Source: Glandiceps talaboti (lineage: Eukaryota; Hemichordata; Enteropneusta; Spengelidae). From it: a stretch of 64,000 nucleotides of DNA. Shown piece after piece: positions 17,844-37,400 of the stretch. The stretch is from positions 13,187,043 through 13,251,042 of the forward strand of contig NC_135562.1 in assembly GCF_964340395.1 (NCBI RefSeq), in the 5' to 3' direction. The notes below the pieces were generated by a model. That model did no database searches, had not been told where the DNA came from, and saw only the letters and a program-made list of their open reading frames with translations. Position 1 is the first letter of the stretch. Each line of letters starts with the position of its first letter. Made by a program: the position numbers and the translations under genes.

Positions 17844-18185
17844 CTGTCAAGTGATGAGCGAGACGTCTGCCCGCCGCTGCTTCCTGGCCTCACTTCTTTG
17901 CCGTCACATGCGAGGCTAGGGCTTCTCGTGTCACGTGAGAGTATGTCCCATTGCTAGGTACTAGTAACTACGAAGACTGTGACCTAATTTGTCAACAACG
18001 CTCTATGTTGTTTCGTATACAAACCGTCTTGTAGAACATATACTAATCTCTAGAACCTTATTCTTCCAACTTTGATGTAATTTTGAATGTCATTGCAGAA
18101 ATTCAGATAGTGAGCAATTAAAAAATGCTCGACGATATAAGTTATAACACTCTCCTTGTTAAAAACGTACCATTCTCCACTACAC

Positions 18186-18309
18186 TAAGAGGCACAGGTA
18201 CTCGAATCAATGTGTAGAAAAAAAATGTATTGTATATAAAAGATTGTCTTATTTACATACATATTTTTTTTTTAATCATACACATTGATTCGAGTGCCTG
18301 TGCTAAGAG
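18186..18309. repeat. Short inverted repeat, about 31-bp arms
   Basis: Arms at 18186-18219 and 18281-18309 are reverse complements (CACAGGTACTCGAATCAATG against CATTGATTCGAGTGCCTGTG), separated by an AT-rich loop. It could be a small MITE. Confidence 0.6.
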
Positions 18310-19057
18310 GGCTTCTCGGTCCTTATATTCGAAAGGACTACCCTCTTTAAAGTAAGTTAAATACACAGATAAAGTAGATGTCCTTTGCACATACCCACCT
18401 TCATATGTTGTCGGGTTGCCATATACATAATGTAGCCTAAAGTATCATTTTCTCTTACTGCTAGGAAAATATATTCACCAGGCACACATACAGAGACCCT
18501 CAGAGCACTCAGCATTGATTGCAAGTCATGCACTACTGCAAATACACGCGTTAGGAGTTTAAACATACACAGGTTGTCAAAGTTAATTTGAGGACAATAA
18601 GTTCATGTTTTATTATTCATTATAGTGGCCCACTCCTATACTATAGGCCCTGGATGTGAAATTTTACTTGTGTGCGTGTATGTACGGGGGAAACCAGCTG
18701 GGGTCTCTGTAACCGTGATCACACATGTATTTGAAGGGCGCCATCACGCGATCACGGGCATAGGTATTTTACACGGCGTTATTCAGAAAGTTGGAACCCG
18801 GAAGTAGTGAATGTCGACTTTACGCCAGCGAAGGTGACAACGACAACGCCGTTAGGAACATCATGGCCCAGACCTCTGTACTCCGCTGACCTGTATACAT
18901 TATTTATACTTCTATTAATGCGCAGACACTTTCTTGTCTGTGATTGTCGTAGCCTACACTACCAAGTCTTCCTCATAATCATCGTATCATTGAGAATACG
19001 AGTACGACATTGACGGCAGGAGTAGGCAGACATTCAGAGCGAACAGAGTTTCCAAAT

Positions 19058-24917
<5,860 letters not shown>

Positions 24918-25360
24918 ATAGTCTTAAAGTCAATTAGATAACACATTTGGAATATCCTATTCAGCAAAATAGCTGCTTTAATATTTCGATATTTTGACAT
25001 GGAAGGATAACATGGCACGTTTGTCAAATTAATCTATAATGTTATGGTAATTCTACTTTCATATAAAAGCGAATCAAGTTGAAGGTAAACGCTCAGTTAG
25101 TCTAGATAATCAATGAATCATTACAGGAATGTACATAATAACCATTACATGTTTCGATTGTGTTGTAATATATCTAGAAGGCGTGATGTAGATGGACAAC
25201 ATCCTTTATATTGCGATTTGGGTCGTATTGAAATGTAGTGAAAAATTTAATTGTACAATTAACTGTACTATGCAGTAGATTTAGTTATGGCTCAAGAAGT
25301 GATGAATTTAATCACATGATAACCATCTAGTGACTTAATATGTGAGTTATTGTACATAGA

Positions 25361-25366
25361 AATAAA
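25361..25366 (+). terminator. Candidate poly(A) signal of the DED-NACHT gene
   Basis: The first clear AATAAA after the TAA at 24917, 444 bases downstream. Confidence 0.45.
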
Positions 25367-27398
25367 ATGCTTTTACTTTACGACTCATACATATCAGTAA
25401 AAGTACATGTATTCCATCCATCAAAATATCGTAACATAGTGGCTAGTGCTTCATCACCATGGGAATTAAGGCTATGTAAATATATGTAGATTTAGAATCA
25501 AGTGCCTAATTTTTTTGCTGGCACTAGGGGGAACCTTTCAGTCCGTTATCGTCATGTCCTCGGTCTTACCTACGTCTAGGCATGCCTGGGTGTACCCCAA
25601 ATGTAATTTCTGTCAGAACTAGACTTTACATATCTTGAATATCTTGGCTCACTTTTTAGTCAATGAAAATGTAAATCTAACTTCTATTGTGATAAGTCGG
25701 TACACGACTTTAGAAAGGCATGTCTACAATTATATGTAAATTTATTCAAGGAGGTCACCTGACACACTATTCAAATGTCACACAAAGGTCATGGGAGTAG
25801 TAGTAGAGTAGAACCTTTTGATTCCATCCACAGAAAGTCAGGAAACCTGGGAAGGAATATTTGGTCACCTATATTGTTGCATCTTTACAGAAGTAACTGC
25901 TCAAAAAGGTTTTAATTTTAGAGATTTTGTAATACTTTGTAAGGTAGAATTGACTGTCGTTCGCCACTTTATTGTTATAGATTTGAAACAGGTATGTCAG
26001 ACTTTATTTCACTTGTATATGAACACTAAAATGACTTGAACTTTATGTCATAGAATCTCTCACAAGTCCAATCATATTGTATGTATGTCCCTGTTACAAG
26101 TCATTCTATGATGGGCATTTCTGACAAAAAACCAGCAAAATTTTGTTGGAAATGTTTGAATATGATTAACAATGTGATCAATGTTATAAGCAGACTTAGA
26201 CGATTTAATCATCACCATCTGCTTGAACAATGTTTGGTTTAAACTCCATTTTAGAGTGGTTTTGCATCATAAACTATGTACATTTTGAACTGCCATGACC
26301 AAAGCTTGTAACAGTGGACATTGACACCATTAGTAACTTTGTACATTGAATGTTGTAGCATAGATTTTGGAGAGAGTCTCTCCAATGTCTCTGGTTGTAG
26401 TAATGATATATGACAGAGAAGAGTTGTTGTTTTACATTGATCATGAATGAATTCTTGATCATACTTACTGTAATATATAGATTGTTGTTGTGAACATTAG
26501 TGTGACAGTGTATATTTTTACCTTACAGTTGTCAGCTTATACCATGTGATAGAATGTATCAGTTTATCTCAGAGAAATATGCAAAGTATGAGAGATGATG
26601 TAACAAATTTTCAAAAAATGTTAGGAAATATTAATAAGAAATGTTATGGGAAGAATGCATATTTAGTTTTGTCATATTATGCAATTTGCTTTGTTTTGAC
26701 CTGGTCACAAGCATGTAAATTGTCGGTCAAAGGTCAACTACAAACAGTCAATTATTAGATTTTATGTAACCTTTATGTACACTATAGCACGAGTTGTCAA
26801 GGTGACCAGTGTGTGACATCTTTTCAGCAATTGTTTATTTTAAGTTACACATTGAAAGAACTAGCCAAAGCATGTGTCTCAGGAGTGATTGGCATTGAAA
26901 ATACTCCAAACCTGAAGTACCTAAACTGTGATAATAATATCATCTATGCAGTATTTTTTATACTATGTTGTCATCCTTTCTATGCCAAGTGCTGTTAAGG
27001 GATTGATATTATAACTTTGAAATAGACCTAGATATACATACTGACATAGATACCAGCAAATTATGGTGATGCAAAGTTTGTTAAACACGATTATGGATAA
27101 TGTCCTGGTAAAGTGGACAAAATAAGTGATGTTCCTGTATATTTCTGTTTTCATTTCTCTGAGAATGTGTCACATTGTATAATATTTTGTGCATGACTTG
27201 TAAAACACCCGCATATTTGTTTGGGTCAATTTGTATCCTTAGACGTTTCTCTATACTGACTACTTTCAGATGTAGAGGAGTGCCTTTATTGTACGAGATA
27301 ATACAGTAATAACTGTGTTTTATGTCCTTGTATAACCAGATTCTGAAGAAATACGTTCTCAATTCAGTGTCTTTGGAAGAAAGTGTCACTGAGATTTG
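25367..27398. other. Intergenic DNA with possible pseudo-exons
   Basis: No gene can be asserted. Three open stretches follow acceptor-like sites at about 25833, 26528 and 26826; the middle one reads NMQSMRDDVTNFQKML, which faintly recalls the coiled-coil exon at 34815. None has a convincing donor or partner. Confidence 0.35.
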
Positions 27399-27499
27399 TA
27401 CTTTACCATGAATAGATATCTGAAATATTTAAACAGAAAGTTTGTAAATATAATCTTTATTTTTGTCATTTTCTTTAAAACACTCTGCATGTTCAGAAG

Positions 27500-27542
<43 letters not shown>

Positions 27543-27707
27543 GTCTATGTACGTACGTACGTACGTACGTATGTATGTATGTATGTATGTATGTATGTAT
27601 GTATGTATGTATGTATGTATGTATGTATGTATTTATGTATGTATGTATGTATGTATGTATGTATGTATGTATGTATGTATGTATGTATGTATGTATGTAT
27701 GTATGTA

Positions 27708-27756
<49 letters not shown>

Positions 27757-27922
27757 ATGTATGTATGTATGTATGTATGTATGTATGTATGTATGTATGC
27801 CATTCTCGCAAGCCAGAGCACTACTTTACCATGAATAGATATCTGAAATATTTAAACAGAAAGTTTGTAAATATAATCTTTATTTTTGTCATTTTCTTTA
27901 AAACACTCTGCATGTTCAAAAG

Positions 27923-27965
<43 letters not shown>

Positions 27966-28110
27966 GTCTATGTACGTACGTACGTACGTACGTATGTATG
28001 TATGTATGTATGTATGTATGTATGTATGTATGTATGTATGTATGTATGTATGTATTTATGTATGTATGTATGTATGTATGTATGTATGTATGTATGTATG
28101 TATGTATGTA

Positions 28111-28163
<53 letters not shown>

Positions 28164-28222
28164 ATGTATGTATGTATGTATGTATGTATGTATGTATGCC
28201 ATTCTCGCAAGCCAGAGCACTA
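27399..28222. repeat. Tandem segmental duplication, two units of about 424 and 398 bp
   Basis: Unit 1 starts with CTTTACCATGAATAGATATC at 27401 and unit 2 with the same sequence at 27824. Each has the order: 85 bp of AT-rich sequence, (GTCT)n, (TACG)n, (TATG)n, (GT)n, (TATG)n, then CCATTCTCGCAAGCCAGAGC. The two differ mainly in microsatellite length. Long open frames here are repeat artefacts. Confidence 0.95.
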
Positions 28223-28298
28223 ATTTCTGCAGAAGCAACGAAACATGTCCTTTGGATGGTGCCATAAAAGAGGCTGTAGTTTAGGACGACGACGACGA

Positions 28299-28343
<45 letters not shown>
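28203..28343. repeat. Dispersed repeat end followed by (GTCT)n
   Basis: CTGCAGAAGCAACGAAACATG then AAAAGAGGCTGTAGTTTAGG and GAC repeats; the same block occurs inverted at 30797-30892 and in part at about 45287-45330. (GTCT)n runs from 28299 to 28342. Confidence 0.7.
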
Positions 28344-28759
28344 TCCAAATTTACCATTGCAAGATAACCATTGTTGCAGTCTGTAGGAGTTTGGCGTTTT
28401 AAGTTGAATAGTTTGATAAAGAACATCGCCCTCAATGTCATAAAAATTTAAGCCTTTTAATATTCCTTGATAGTGTTAGTCTCTGTTACCCAACAGCCTC
28501 TCAAATCTCAGCTCAACACAACACAAAAGACAAACATTCTCTTCCAATCTGAATTCGAGAGACAATTCTGATGTGACCTTTGGAACACACCAAAGTATGA
28601 CCACAATGGAAATAAGTTAGATGGAGGACCACAATGGAAAAAAAGTTGTTAAAAATTGTTGTCATCCTTGGCAAACGTATTCAGTGATGGATCTGTTTTG
28701 TCTTTCTTGTGAATTTGATAGTTGTATTGTATATCCGGTTTTGTGGTTTTCCGAATATT

Positions 28760-28818
28760 GTTTTGCCAAATCAAATCAAGTCAAATCAAATCAAGTCAAA
28801 TAAAATCAAATCAAATCT
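28760..28818. repeat. CAAAT/CAAGT pentanucleotide repeat
   Basis: About eleven units of AATCA/AGTCA type in a row, non-coding. Confidence 0.85.
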
Positions 28819-28962
28819 GACCGATAAGTTCTATGTTTTCCTTTAATAGTTCAAATAATATATCATAACTGCACACTATTTTTTCAAATGTTGCATAAAG
28901 CTAGACATAATAAGAAGCAAAAACAGTCGCTTTCTCCACGTTGTACTAATTTCCTCTAAAAG

Positions 28963-29222
28963 GTTTGATGGTGACGAGGAATATCACAGCATGAAAAGTC
29001 AAGTCAGAGAAGCACTTTATCTCTTCCTTAGTTTGAAGTCGCAGGATATAGTTTAAATACTTATGTCACTCTTAGGAAAGCCCTCTAGTGTCTCCTGCGA
29101 GAAAATAAAACTTAATGTTGATCTTACGAATGGTTTACAATGGCAAGGAACTCGATGCAACAATTGATCAATTACTTGAAACTCAAGACCCCTACAGTGA
29201 TTTGAGGTTGAAATTTAAGTAG
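28963..29222 (+). pseudogene. Decayed coding fragment of an unidentified gene
   Basis: After an acceptor-like TTCCTCTAAAAG (28951-28962) a frame reads FDGDEEYHSMKSQVREALYL and continues to an in-frame TAA at 29054-29056. The same frame goes on past the stop with ILMSLLGKPSSVSCEKIKLN to about 29138. There the coding-like reading moves to another frame (YNGKELDATIDQLLETQDPY) and ends at TAG 29220-29222. One stop plus one frameshift within 260 bases, with protein-like composition on both sides, argues for a broken exon. I do not recognise the family. The alternative is a chance run of three unrelated open stretches. Confidence 0.4.
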
Positions 29223-31400
29223 TGTCCGTGATATGCAAGAAATGGTTTCCTTTTGAAATTAAATGATTCAATCCAATTTATATACGACTCAAAATAATTC
29301 AATATCCCAAAACTGAATTTCTAAATCAAAAGAACCTCCAAAACTATATATAACACATAGCAGCAGATCTTTCTACCTACTAATAGGTTAGAATTGCTGC
29401 GAAAACAACATTTTCCTCTTGTTATTGACTTATTTCAGTCTTCTGGATATTAGAAGCCATATGTTTTTGGTAAAATTTCAAGCATTCCCATCCCTTTGAC
29501 GACTTAGATATGCCAATCAGTTTCTATGGATATGTGTATTTTTGCTCGGATCGAAAAAAATGATGGACTATTCTTCCACAAAAAATGAGTGTTGTGACAA
29601 TGATTTAGTTTGCAACATTTGGAAAATGCCATGCATCATTATCTCATCCCTCACTGAACTGTCACAAAAGTGTCACGAGCGATGAGAGGATACTCATTGC
29701 TAAACTTTTACACTAATAACAGACGACAGGGTAACAAAACAGACACGTAAAATACATTGTATGTTGTACTCAGGTGAAACATAACAACAATGCGGACACC
29801 TTCAGTGTATCGTACGTACGCCCATTACCATGACTAGACACTATAATTGTCTCTCAAACAATATAACGATTGTTACGACTACTGATTTACTTCCTCGTAT
29901 GTACAACTGAAGGCATTCAAATCACTGACTGAGCGGACAGAGTTTATAAGTACAGAAAACACACAGTTGCTTACTGAATTTGTGGTGATTGGTTCTGAGA
30001 GGAGGAAGTGTGACAGGCGAGTTTAAGTTTCCTTTTACTCTTTAAACAATTTCCCCAATGCAGCCTGGCTTTAATATCTGAGTCTCCAAGTCATAGTGTT
30101 CACGTTATGCGACCTCTGTAGTAGGAAAGGTTTGATTTACGACAAGTGAATTATAGCGTGTATAGCTAAGACATCTGTTGCAAAATAATAGTGGTTTGGG
30201 GTATATGAGACTGCCATACCTATGATCTATATAACCGGGATATATACTAGCAACTTTTAACGTATAAAGTTATCATTCCTATTTTCATCTCCACTCCATT
30301 TAGCCTGGCTATCTGACTCCTTGTACTTCCACTAGTCGGATCAGTAGACGTTTACACATACCGCGTAAATGTCCCGGAGGTTGGTCTAGGATTAGCAATC
30401 TACTAATTAATGCAAAATTGATAAACTCTGATAAGACTGGTAACGGTATGAAATCGGGAAAAAACAGTGAGAGGAAACAATACTTATGATGGCAATATTG
30501 AAAACTTTATTTGAAATATAGAGAAAATAAGAAAATGATATTAGAAAGCCGGACAATCGTGACAACAAAGTTAGCTATTCATCATGTTCCCTGTGCTTAA
30601 ACTAGCACCATCAGCTAGTTTCAACTCCGACACTAATTTATTGCAACATATCCATTTTTAAGATATCATTTACTATAATTGTTTTAACCCGAACGTTTTA
30701 CCATAGACTATCATACCAAACATCTTTCGAAAACCTTGTGTACTTTGAAATGAATGCTGGTTTTTTCAATAAATGTCTAAAGACGTATGAATCCTACTTG
30801 TCGTAAACTACAGCCTCTTTTACGACAGTATCCAAGACGCATCGTATATTTCGTTGCTTCAGCAGAAATATGTGTTCTGGCTTGGAATTCTATGGTGATC
30901 GGAGATCTCATGTATACGATCTTAGACCTCAGAGAACCATATACGCTTTGAAAAAACAACAACAATGGCATTAACGGTTTGTGAAATTGAGTCACGAAGC
31001 CGTGTCGTTGTGACAATACAATATACCGTACCACAAGAGAGACGTTGGGCAGACTGCCAGATAACATGGCGTGTGTTACAAATCGCTGTGCTCACATATT
31101 GTTTGACCCGGCAAAGAGTGATGAAAGACTATACTACCCGACAGAACTAGTACTTAGTGTTACCTGTTTATATTATATTACCTTCCATTGAGACTAAGTG
31201 AACACTATATATTGTCAATAGTAATTTAATCAACTATAAAAGTGTTCACACCTTATAGTGTAATGACACCAGTTGCATGCATTGGTAGTGTTGATCTTCT
31301 GTTCGAAACACTGTTTAACTTGTTAATGTATATATTTTAGCCATGGACGTAGATTAAACAGTACTCCTGCATGCATTTCTTTGTACAGGTTATATAAACA
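29223..31400. other. Intergenic DNA; an inverted copy of a dispersed repeat at 30797-30892
   Basis: No gene is supported. The block at 30797-30892 is the reverse complement of 28203-28290. The remaining sequence shows nothing recognisable. Confidence 0.5.
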
Positions 31401-31403
31401 GTG

Positions 31404-34400
31404 ATGGAACAGAGACAGTTGGACATCTTGAGGAATTCGAAGAATGTTGAGATATTATCAACGAAAATTGAGGCCAAAGATGTGATAAGACTGGCTATTG
31501 AGAAATATCCAGCATATTTCACCAGGCGGGACTTCGACGGTTTAAGAGTGTGTATAAAAAATAATAATGTATGCCTCCAGAGTTAACGTGAGACCGAAAT
31601 GCAGATGACACCATCTCTGTCTTTGCACAAGGTGTTTTCCAAACTTGAAGCTGCACCGGCATGCAACCGAGCTATCTTTAACCAAAGTTGTCTGTGCACA
31701 CTAACATAGTGAACTGCTACACCAACTGTCATCCTAGCAATAACTAACAGGTAGTAATAATTATTCAATTTCTTGTCACGTTTTGTCACATCGACATACT
31801 GATAAATGCTAAATTTATGTTTAACAAACAAATAAACATAATTCACATCAAGTTTAGCGTTGACAGATAAAATGACCAAGAAGCCACAAACAACCAAACA
31901 TATGCACAGTAATTGAATTGTAGCTTGCCAATGGAAGAAATAAACTTTTAATTTAATTTCTCTCGTCTAACAGTTATGGGTAGTCAAGTGAATCGTTATT
32001 CCAAATGTAAACATAACCATGCTTAGAAATCATGACTCTGTTCATATAACTGACAAACTATAGCGTTTTGTTAAAATAACGACAATGATGAGTTTCCAGG
32101 GTAAAATGCAAGACACATGTACACCACATTCAAAAGTGGCAGCTGGCATAACAACCATAGAAATATCACCTCTCAATACTTCATAGTGATGAAGGGTTAA
32201 GTTGTTCTGAATATAAAAACAAACATGCCTACTAACCAAGACTACAATGTTAACAGTCAAATCGTCACATGTTATTATAAATCGGCCAATAATGGATATT
32301 CTTCTTTGTGTAATTAATAAACCATTCACATCATTGCTATATAATATAAAACGTAAGCTGATAATGTGAGCGCACAATGATCTCTAAACATACTTCTAGC
32401 TAAGGCTTGTTTGAACCTTGACACTCTTTCTCTATGTAGGGTAAATCAGCGGAGTCGAGATATCGCTTTATTGTTAACACGTTTAAGGATGTCTTTGATG
32501 GTTATGTCAGACTGTATGAAATCCTTGTTGAGCTCGGGAGTACCCAAGCTGTCCTAAAACTCCTAAGGCCAGGGTTGAAGGTGAAAATTACGGGTAAGTT
32601 ATAAAGATATTATTAAAAGTAAAATCATCAGCCTTGAATGCACTGTGTCATAAATGAATTTTCGAGTTTGTCTTTATCTGCTAATCACGATTGATACACC
32701 TTCTCATAAATGTATAGCATTAGAGTGTTTGGAACATACAAACGTCTGGTCAAAAAATGCATTTATGCAAAAATTTACTTGAAAATAAAGTTTGTTCAGT
32801 TGCTTCAGATTGAAACATACTCTGATCGATGTATTCTTTTAGATTAAGCAATTGCATAGTACCCTTAGATTCTAACTACTTTTGACGAGAAGTATGTGTG
32901 CCCCAAGCACCTATTATGATTAGTATTTACGACAATGAGTTTAATACGGTGGCCAACTAGGACAAAAAGACAATAAAAAAGTGGGGTTCCCAATCAAAAA
33001 GAGACATGCGCCCATGAAAGAGGGTATGTACTCTCACTATCAGCGCCCATCGAAAAAAAGACGTGTCCACCATGATTATGTAAATGTTATGCTAATTTTA
33101 AAATGGAACGTTTAACTCAGATGCCTGCCATTAGGGGCGCTTCCGGGTTGGTACAGACATTGGATTATATTTATATGTGTTCAAATCCTTAGTGAGTAGC
33201 GCACATTCTGTATCATGTGTATAGAACAGAGAATGTACATTGTACATGCTGATTATTATATCGCATGTTATGGGTTATATATCTGTACATGATTAGTAAT
33301 AAACATATATGTATATTTTAGAAGTTTTTTTTAAGGAATACAACAAAGTATGATCTGCACCCGAATACAGACTAACCCCTGCTCTGTGTATGGAGGTACA
33401 TTGTATCTTCTCACTCCAAGGTATATTACTGTATCTTCTCGTATTTGACATTGTGTTTTCTTTTTTCCCCCCTTCAATTTTCCTGTCTCACACAAAGCTC
33501 CATCATCACCCATGAGATGTGCAAGTGGGGTTCGCAATCAAAAAGAGGCATTCCCAATTAAAAAAGAGACGTGCCCTCACTTAAGACAGCACATCTCTTC
33601 TTTCATGGGAACACATATCTTTTTGAGCAATGTATCTTTTTGATTGGGAACGCCACTTTTTGATTGGGAACCCCACTTTTTGATTGGGAACCCCTCATTT
33701 CAAGAGAGCATGCCTTTCTGTCCTAGTCGGCCACTGTAGTTTAATGTATATGCTGTGAATTAGTGCTAAAATAATCTATAAAGCGTGAATCCATTTGTGT
33801 CAGAATCAAAATTTGATGTCTCATTGGGTGATCAACTTTTGTATTACAATATATAACAGTTTGAACATGCAAAGGCGCCCTTATGTTTTCTATTTTGTAT
33901 GTATCAGCCCCACCCCGAAGATCACCCAAACCCTCAAGATCAGCTGAAGCAGCAAAAGCAAAGGATTTTGATCAAGAAGGTAAGGTACACGGGAACCAAG
34001 ACAAGGAGAAGTGTAAAGAGAATTTGTTACTATATAATATGTCATGTCATGTCACGTCATGTCATGACATACATGTATATTATAATCATATCATATCACA
34101 TTAAATTACATCCCATCACATCATATCATATCATATCATATCATATCATATCATATCATATCATATCATATCATATCATATCTCATGTGATATATGATAT
34201 ATGATATGATGTATGATATAATATAATATAATATAATATAATATAATATAATATAATATAATATACGATATATTGTATGATATGATATGATATACGATAT
34301 GATATGATATCCTCATATATCATATCATATCATATCATACCATATCTATCATATCATATCATACCCGGTATCTCATGTCATACCATGTAATATCATACTT

Positions 34401-37400
34401 TATCCTATGATTTGTTCTCATTCCATTTGTGTGTAATTGTGTGTAATTTGTGATTATTGAAAGATTTTGTGACTTATCCATTCACGGTTTATATTTGACT
34501 TGGATTTTCCATTCATTTTATGTACAATAGCAAACGTTTACACATTTATAAATTTTTTGCAATTTATTGTCAGAGTTACAAACAATAACATGGCATATGT
34601 TGTTTCACACTAATTTTTCAAATAGGAAGGACTGGAAACCATGATAAAATTGTTTTATAAATTAAAAGTCTAAATTAATGCCCAATCCTCATCCATATGG
34701 TTACTTTAAATAGTACTTTTAGTCATTTCTGTTTCCAAAGTATCATAGAACCAATAATTATGATTATTATTTTGATGTATTTAATACAATGTAAGTTTTA
34801 AAACCATTTCACAGCACTGCTTAAAGAGATCAGTAGTATGTTCAAATCACAGGAAGACAGTTTTGCATCACAATTTGCCCTCATGCAAAAGGAAATGAAA
34901 GCTATTAGAAATGATGTACAAGACATGAAGCGAAAGATTGATAAAATTGATGATTTGGAACGTATGATAGCCACTTTACAAGCAGGTAAGTTACACAAAT
35001 GTTATTTATACAAGCGAGAAATATCAACGTAATAATGCGTAAAACAAATATAAAATATAGTTGTCAGAATTGTTTTCGTGTACAAACTAATTTTATGATT
35101 CATTCATAGTGATTAAAGATTTTTTCCCAAAAATCCACCATGACAGTCATGAAAATTAAAATAGCACACACACACACGCACACGCATGCACATACATACA
35201 TACATACACACATACACACATACATACATACATACATACATACATACATACATACACACATACATACATACACACATACATACATACATACATACATACA
35301 TACATACATACATACATACATCAAAAGGTAATAAAAGAAAACACAGACGATATATAAACAAGTGGTTGATTAATTACATCCTATTTTCTCCACGAGACAT
35401 GACATCAGGTCGCAATGCCACATCCGACTTGGAGAAAATTGTTGAAAAACTTTGTGCAGAGTTAAATAAAGTAAAAGAGAAACTAAAAGACATCGAAAAA
35501 CAGCAATGTAAGTTTTATGATTAATTTTGTAAATACTTAAATGGGTGCTAATTGATTACAAGGATTCCAATGTATGTTCACCTTTGTTCAAATAGATATA
35601 AAACTGAAACACTTTGGCAAGTGTAATTTCTATGATTTGATACACAAATGGCTTCAACTAATAATATTATGGTTACTGGTCTTCTTTCATAAACAAAATG
35701 ACACTTGCAGCTATCGAAAACATGTTACAGATGTTACTAGGTGGAAAAGATGTAATGCGTGAACTTGAGAATGTGAAGACAAATTTGGGTCAACTCAAAC
35801 TATGGATGGAAGAGCAGTGTGGTATGATGACAAATCGTATTGATAATTTGGAAAGAGAAAGTACAGGTATTTATTTTTTTTCCTTTTTTGCTGATACTGT
35901 TATTTATCCATACTGCCCGTTTCATGTTAGTGTTTACTGGCTCTGTTTGATGCAACCACACATGTACAGAAACCAATAAGAAACTCCACATACCACACTT
36001 TAATGTATCAAGATTGTAATTTCTTGCTTCATTTTGTCTAAAAGAAATAAGCCATTTAAACATACTGAAACCAGACATGGACACGCTGGTGCCATGATTT
36101 TTTTAATGTTTGCAGTTGATGTCTGCATGGTGGCATGGTTAGTTCATTTCGTTTAGGCAAAATGTAGCAAGAAATTGTATTCATAGACTCTTGTATGTAC
36201 AGTTTCTTATTGGTTTCTGAGTGGTGTATCAAACAGACGACATATAATAGCCAGTGAACACTAACGTGAAACAGGTAGTATATGCAGCATATATGAACAG
36301 TTGATTATGATATTTATTGTAAAAACCTCGATATCAATCCAAGTTTTATTTCTAAAATGTAATCTTTTATAATAATTGTAAGATTACGCCAAGTAGTCGA
36401 TGACTTTTGATATCTATATTTATTTCGTATCATCCCTTTCAGATGTCATGTACAGTACAAAAGTGATTTTTATTACATTTAACAATTATTCATGTTTACC
36501 AAGTTAAAAAGAACGTTTTACGTAAAACAGTATAAACATAGGTTTCGAAAGTGCAGTCTATGCAACACCCGGTGGTGTCAGTCCCTGGATGGTACCCATG
36601 CTTGTTACCGAAATTTCAAATGTACCCCTTTTCCTGGAATATTTCAATGAAAAACACCCCTATTTTTTTGGTGAATCCGGGAGAAAACACTGCAAAAAAC
36701 CCCAGGAAGTTTTACCATACCCTGCACTGTTTGCCCTAATGTTTGAATACTATTGTTTACCATAATAGAATGATCTGAAAAAGTACCCCTTTTTTTACGA
36801 TTTCACAATGGCCGACGAAAAACACCTCCTTTTCCGTGAAACTTCTAACAAGCATGAGTACTACCACCGGGACTGCCACCACCGGGACGGGACGCAACAT
36901 CGTTATAGTTGAACCAACAATCATTCTTTTCCATTTGATAATGACGCTACTGGAACTGTCGTTGAAAATAGTTTTCCCATGTATCAATAATTACCAGACA
37001 AAGTAAGTTACAGTGTATCACTCTTATGCATTCATTGATACGTTACCCATGGTACCTTCACAAGGTTGTTTGGTTTGGTAAGCAGATCACGAGTGGAGAT
37101 TTTATATCAAAATTTGTTTTGACTAGAGTATAATATGTTACCAAATACGTAATACATTTTTTGCAAAGACTGTCTCAAAAAATACTACAGGCTCAAAAAG
37201 TTGGCACCCTGGCACTAACTGATCGGCGTTATCAAAGGAACAAACTATAGATTGTTTCAATCATAATGATGTTGTATAGACTACAGATAATTAAGAAGAT
37301 ATACTTGTCTGTGCGTAGACTAAGCTGTCAATACACCCGATCTTTTTTTGTATCCCACAAAAAGCAGTTTGCAAAGACAATTGAGTTTCGTGATTGATTT

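Noticed and set aside
25818-26998. Three open stretches after acceptor-like sites, considered as extra coiled-coil or LRR exons
   Set aside because: No convincing donors, no consistent phase chain, and they lie after the DED-NACHT poly(A) signal and before any start. Kept only as possible pseudo-exons.
27541-28200. Considered as a CRISPR-like array because of regular repeats
   Set aside because: There are no unique spacers; it is a tandem duplication of microsatellites in a eukaryotic genome.
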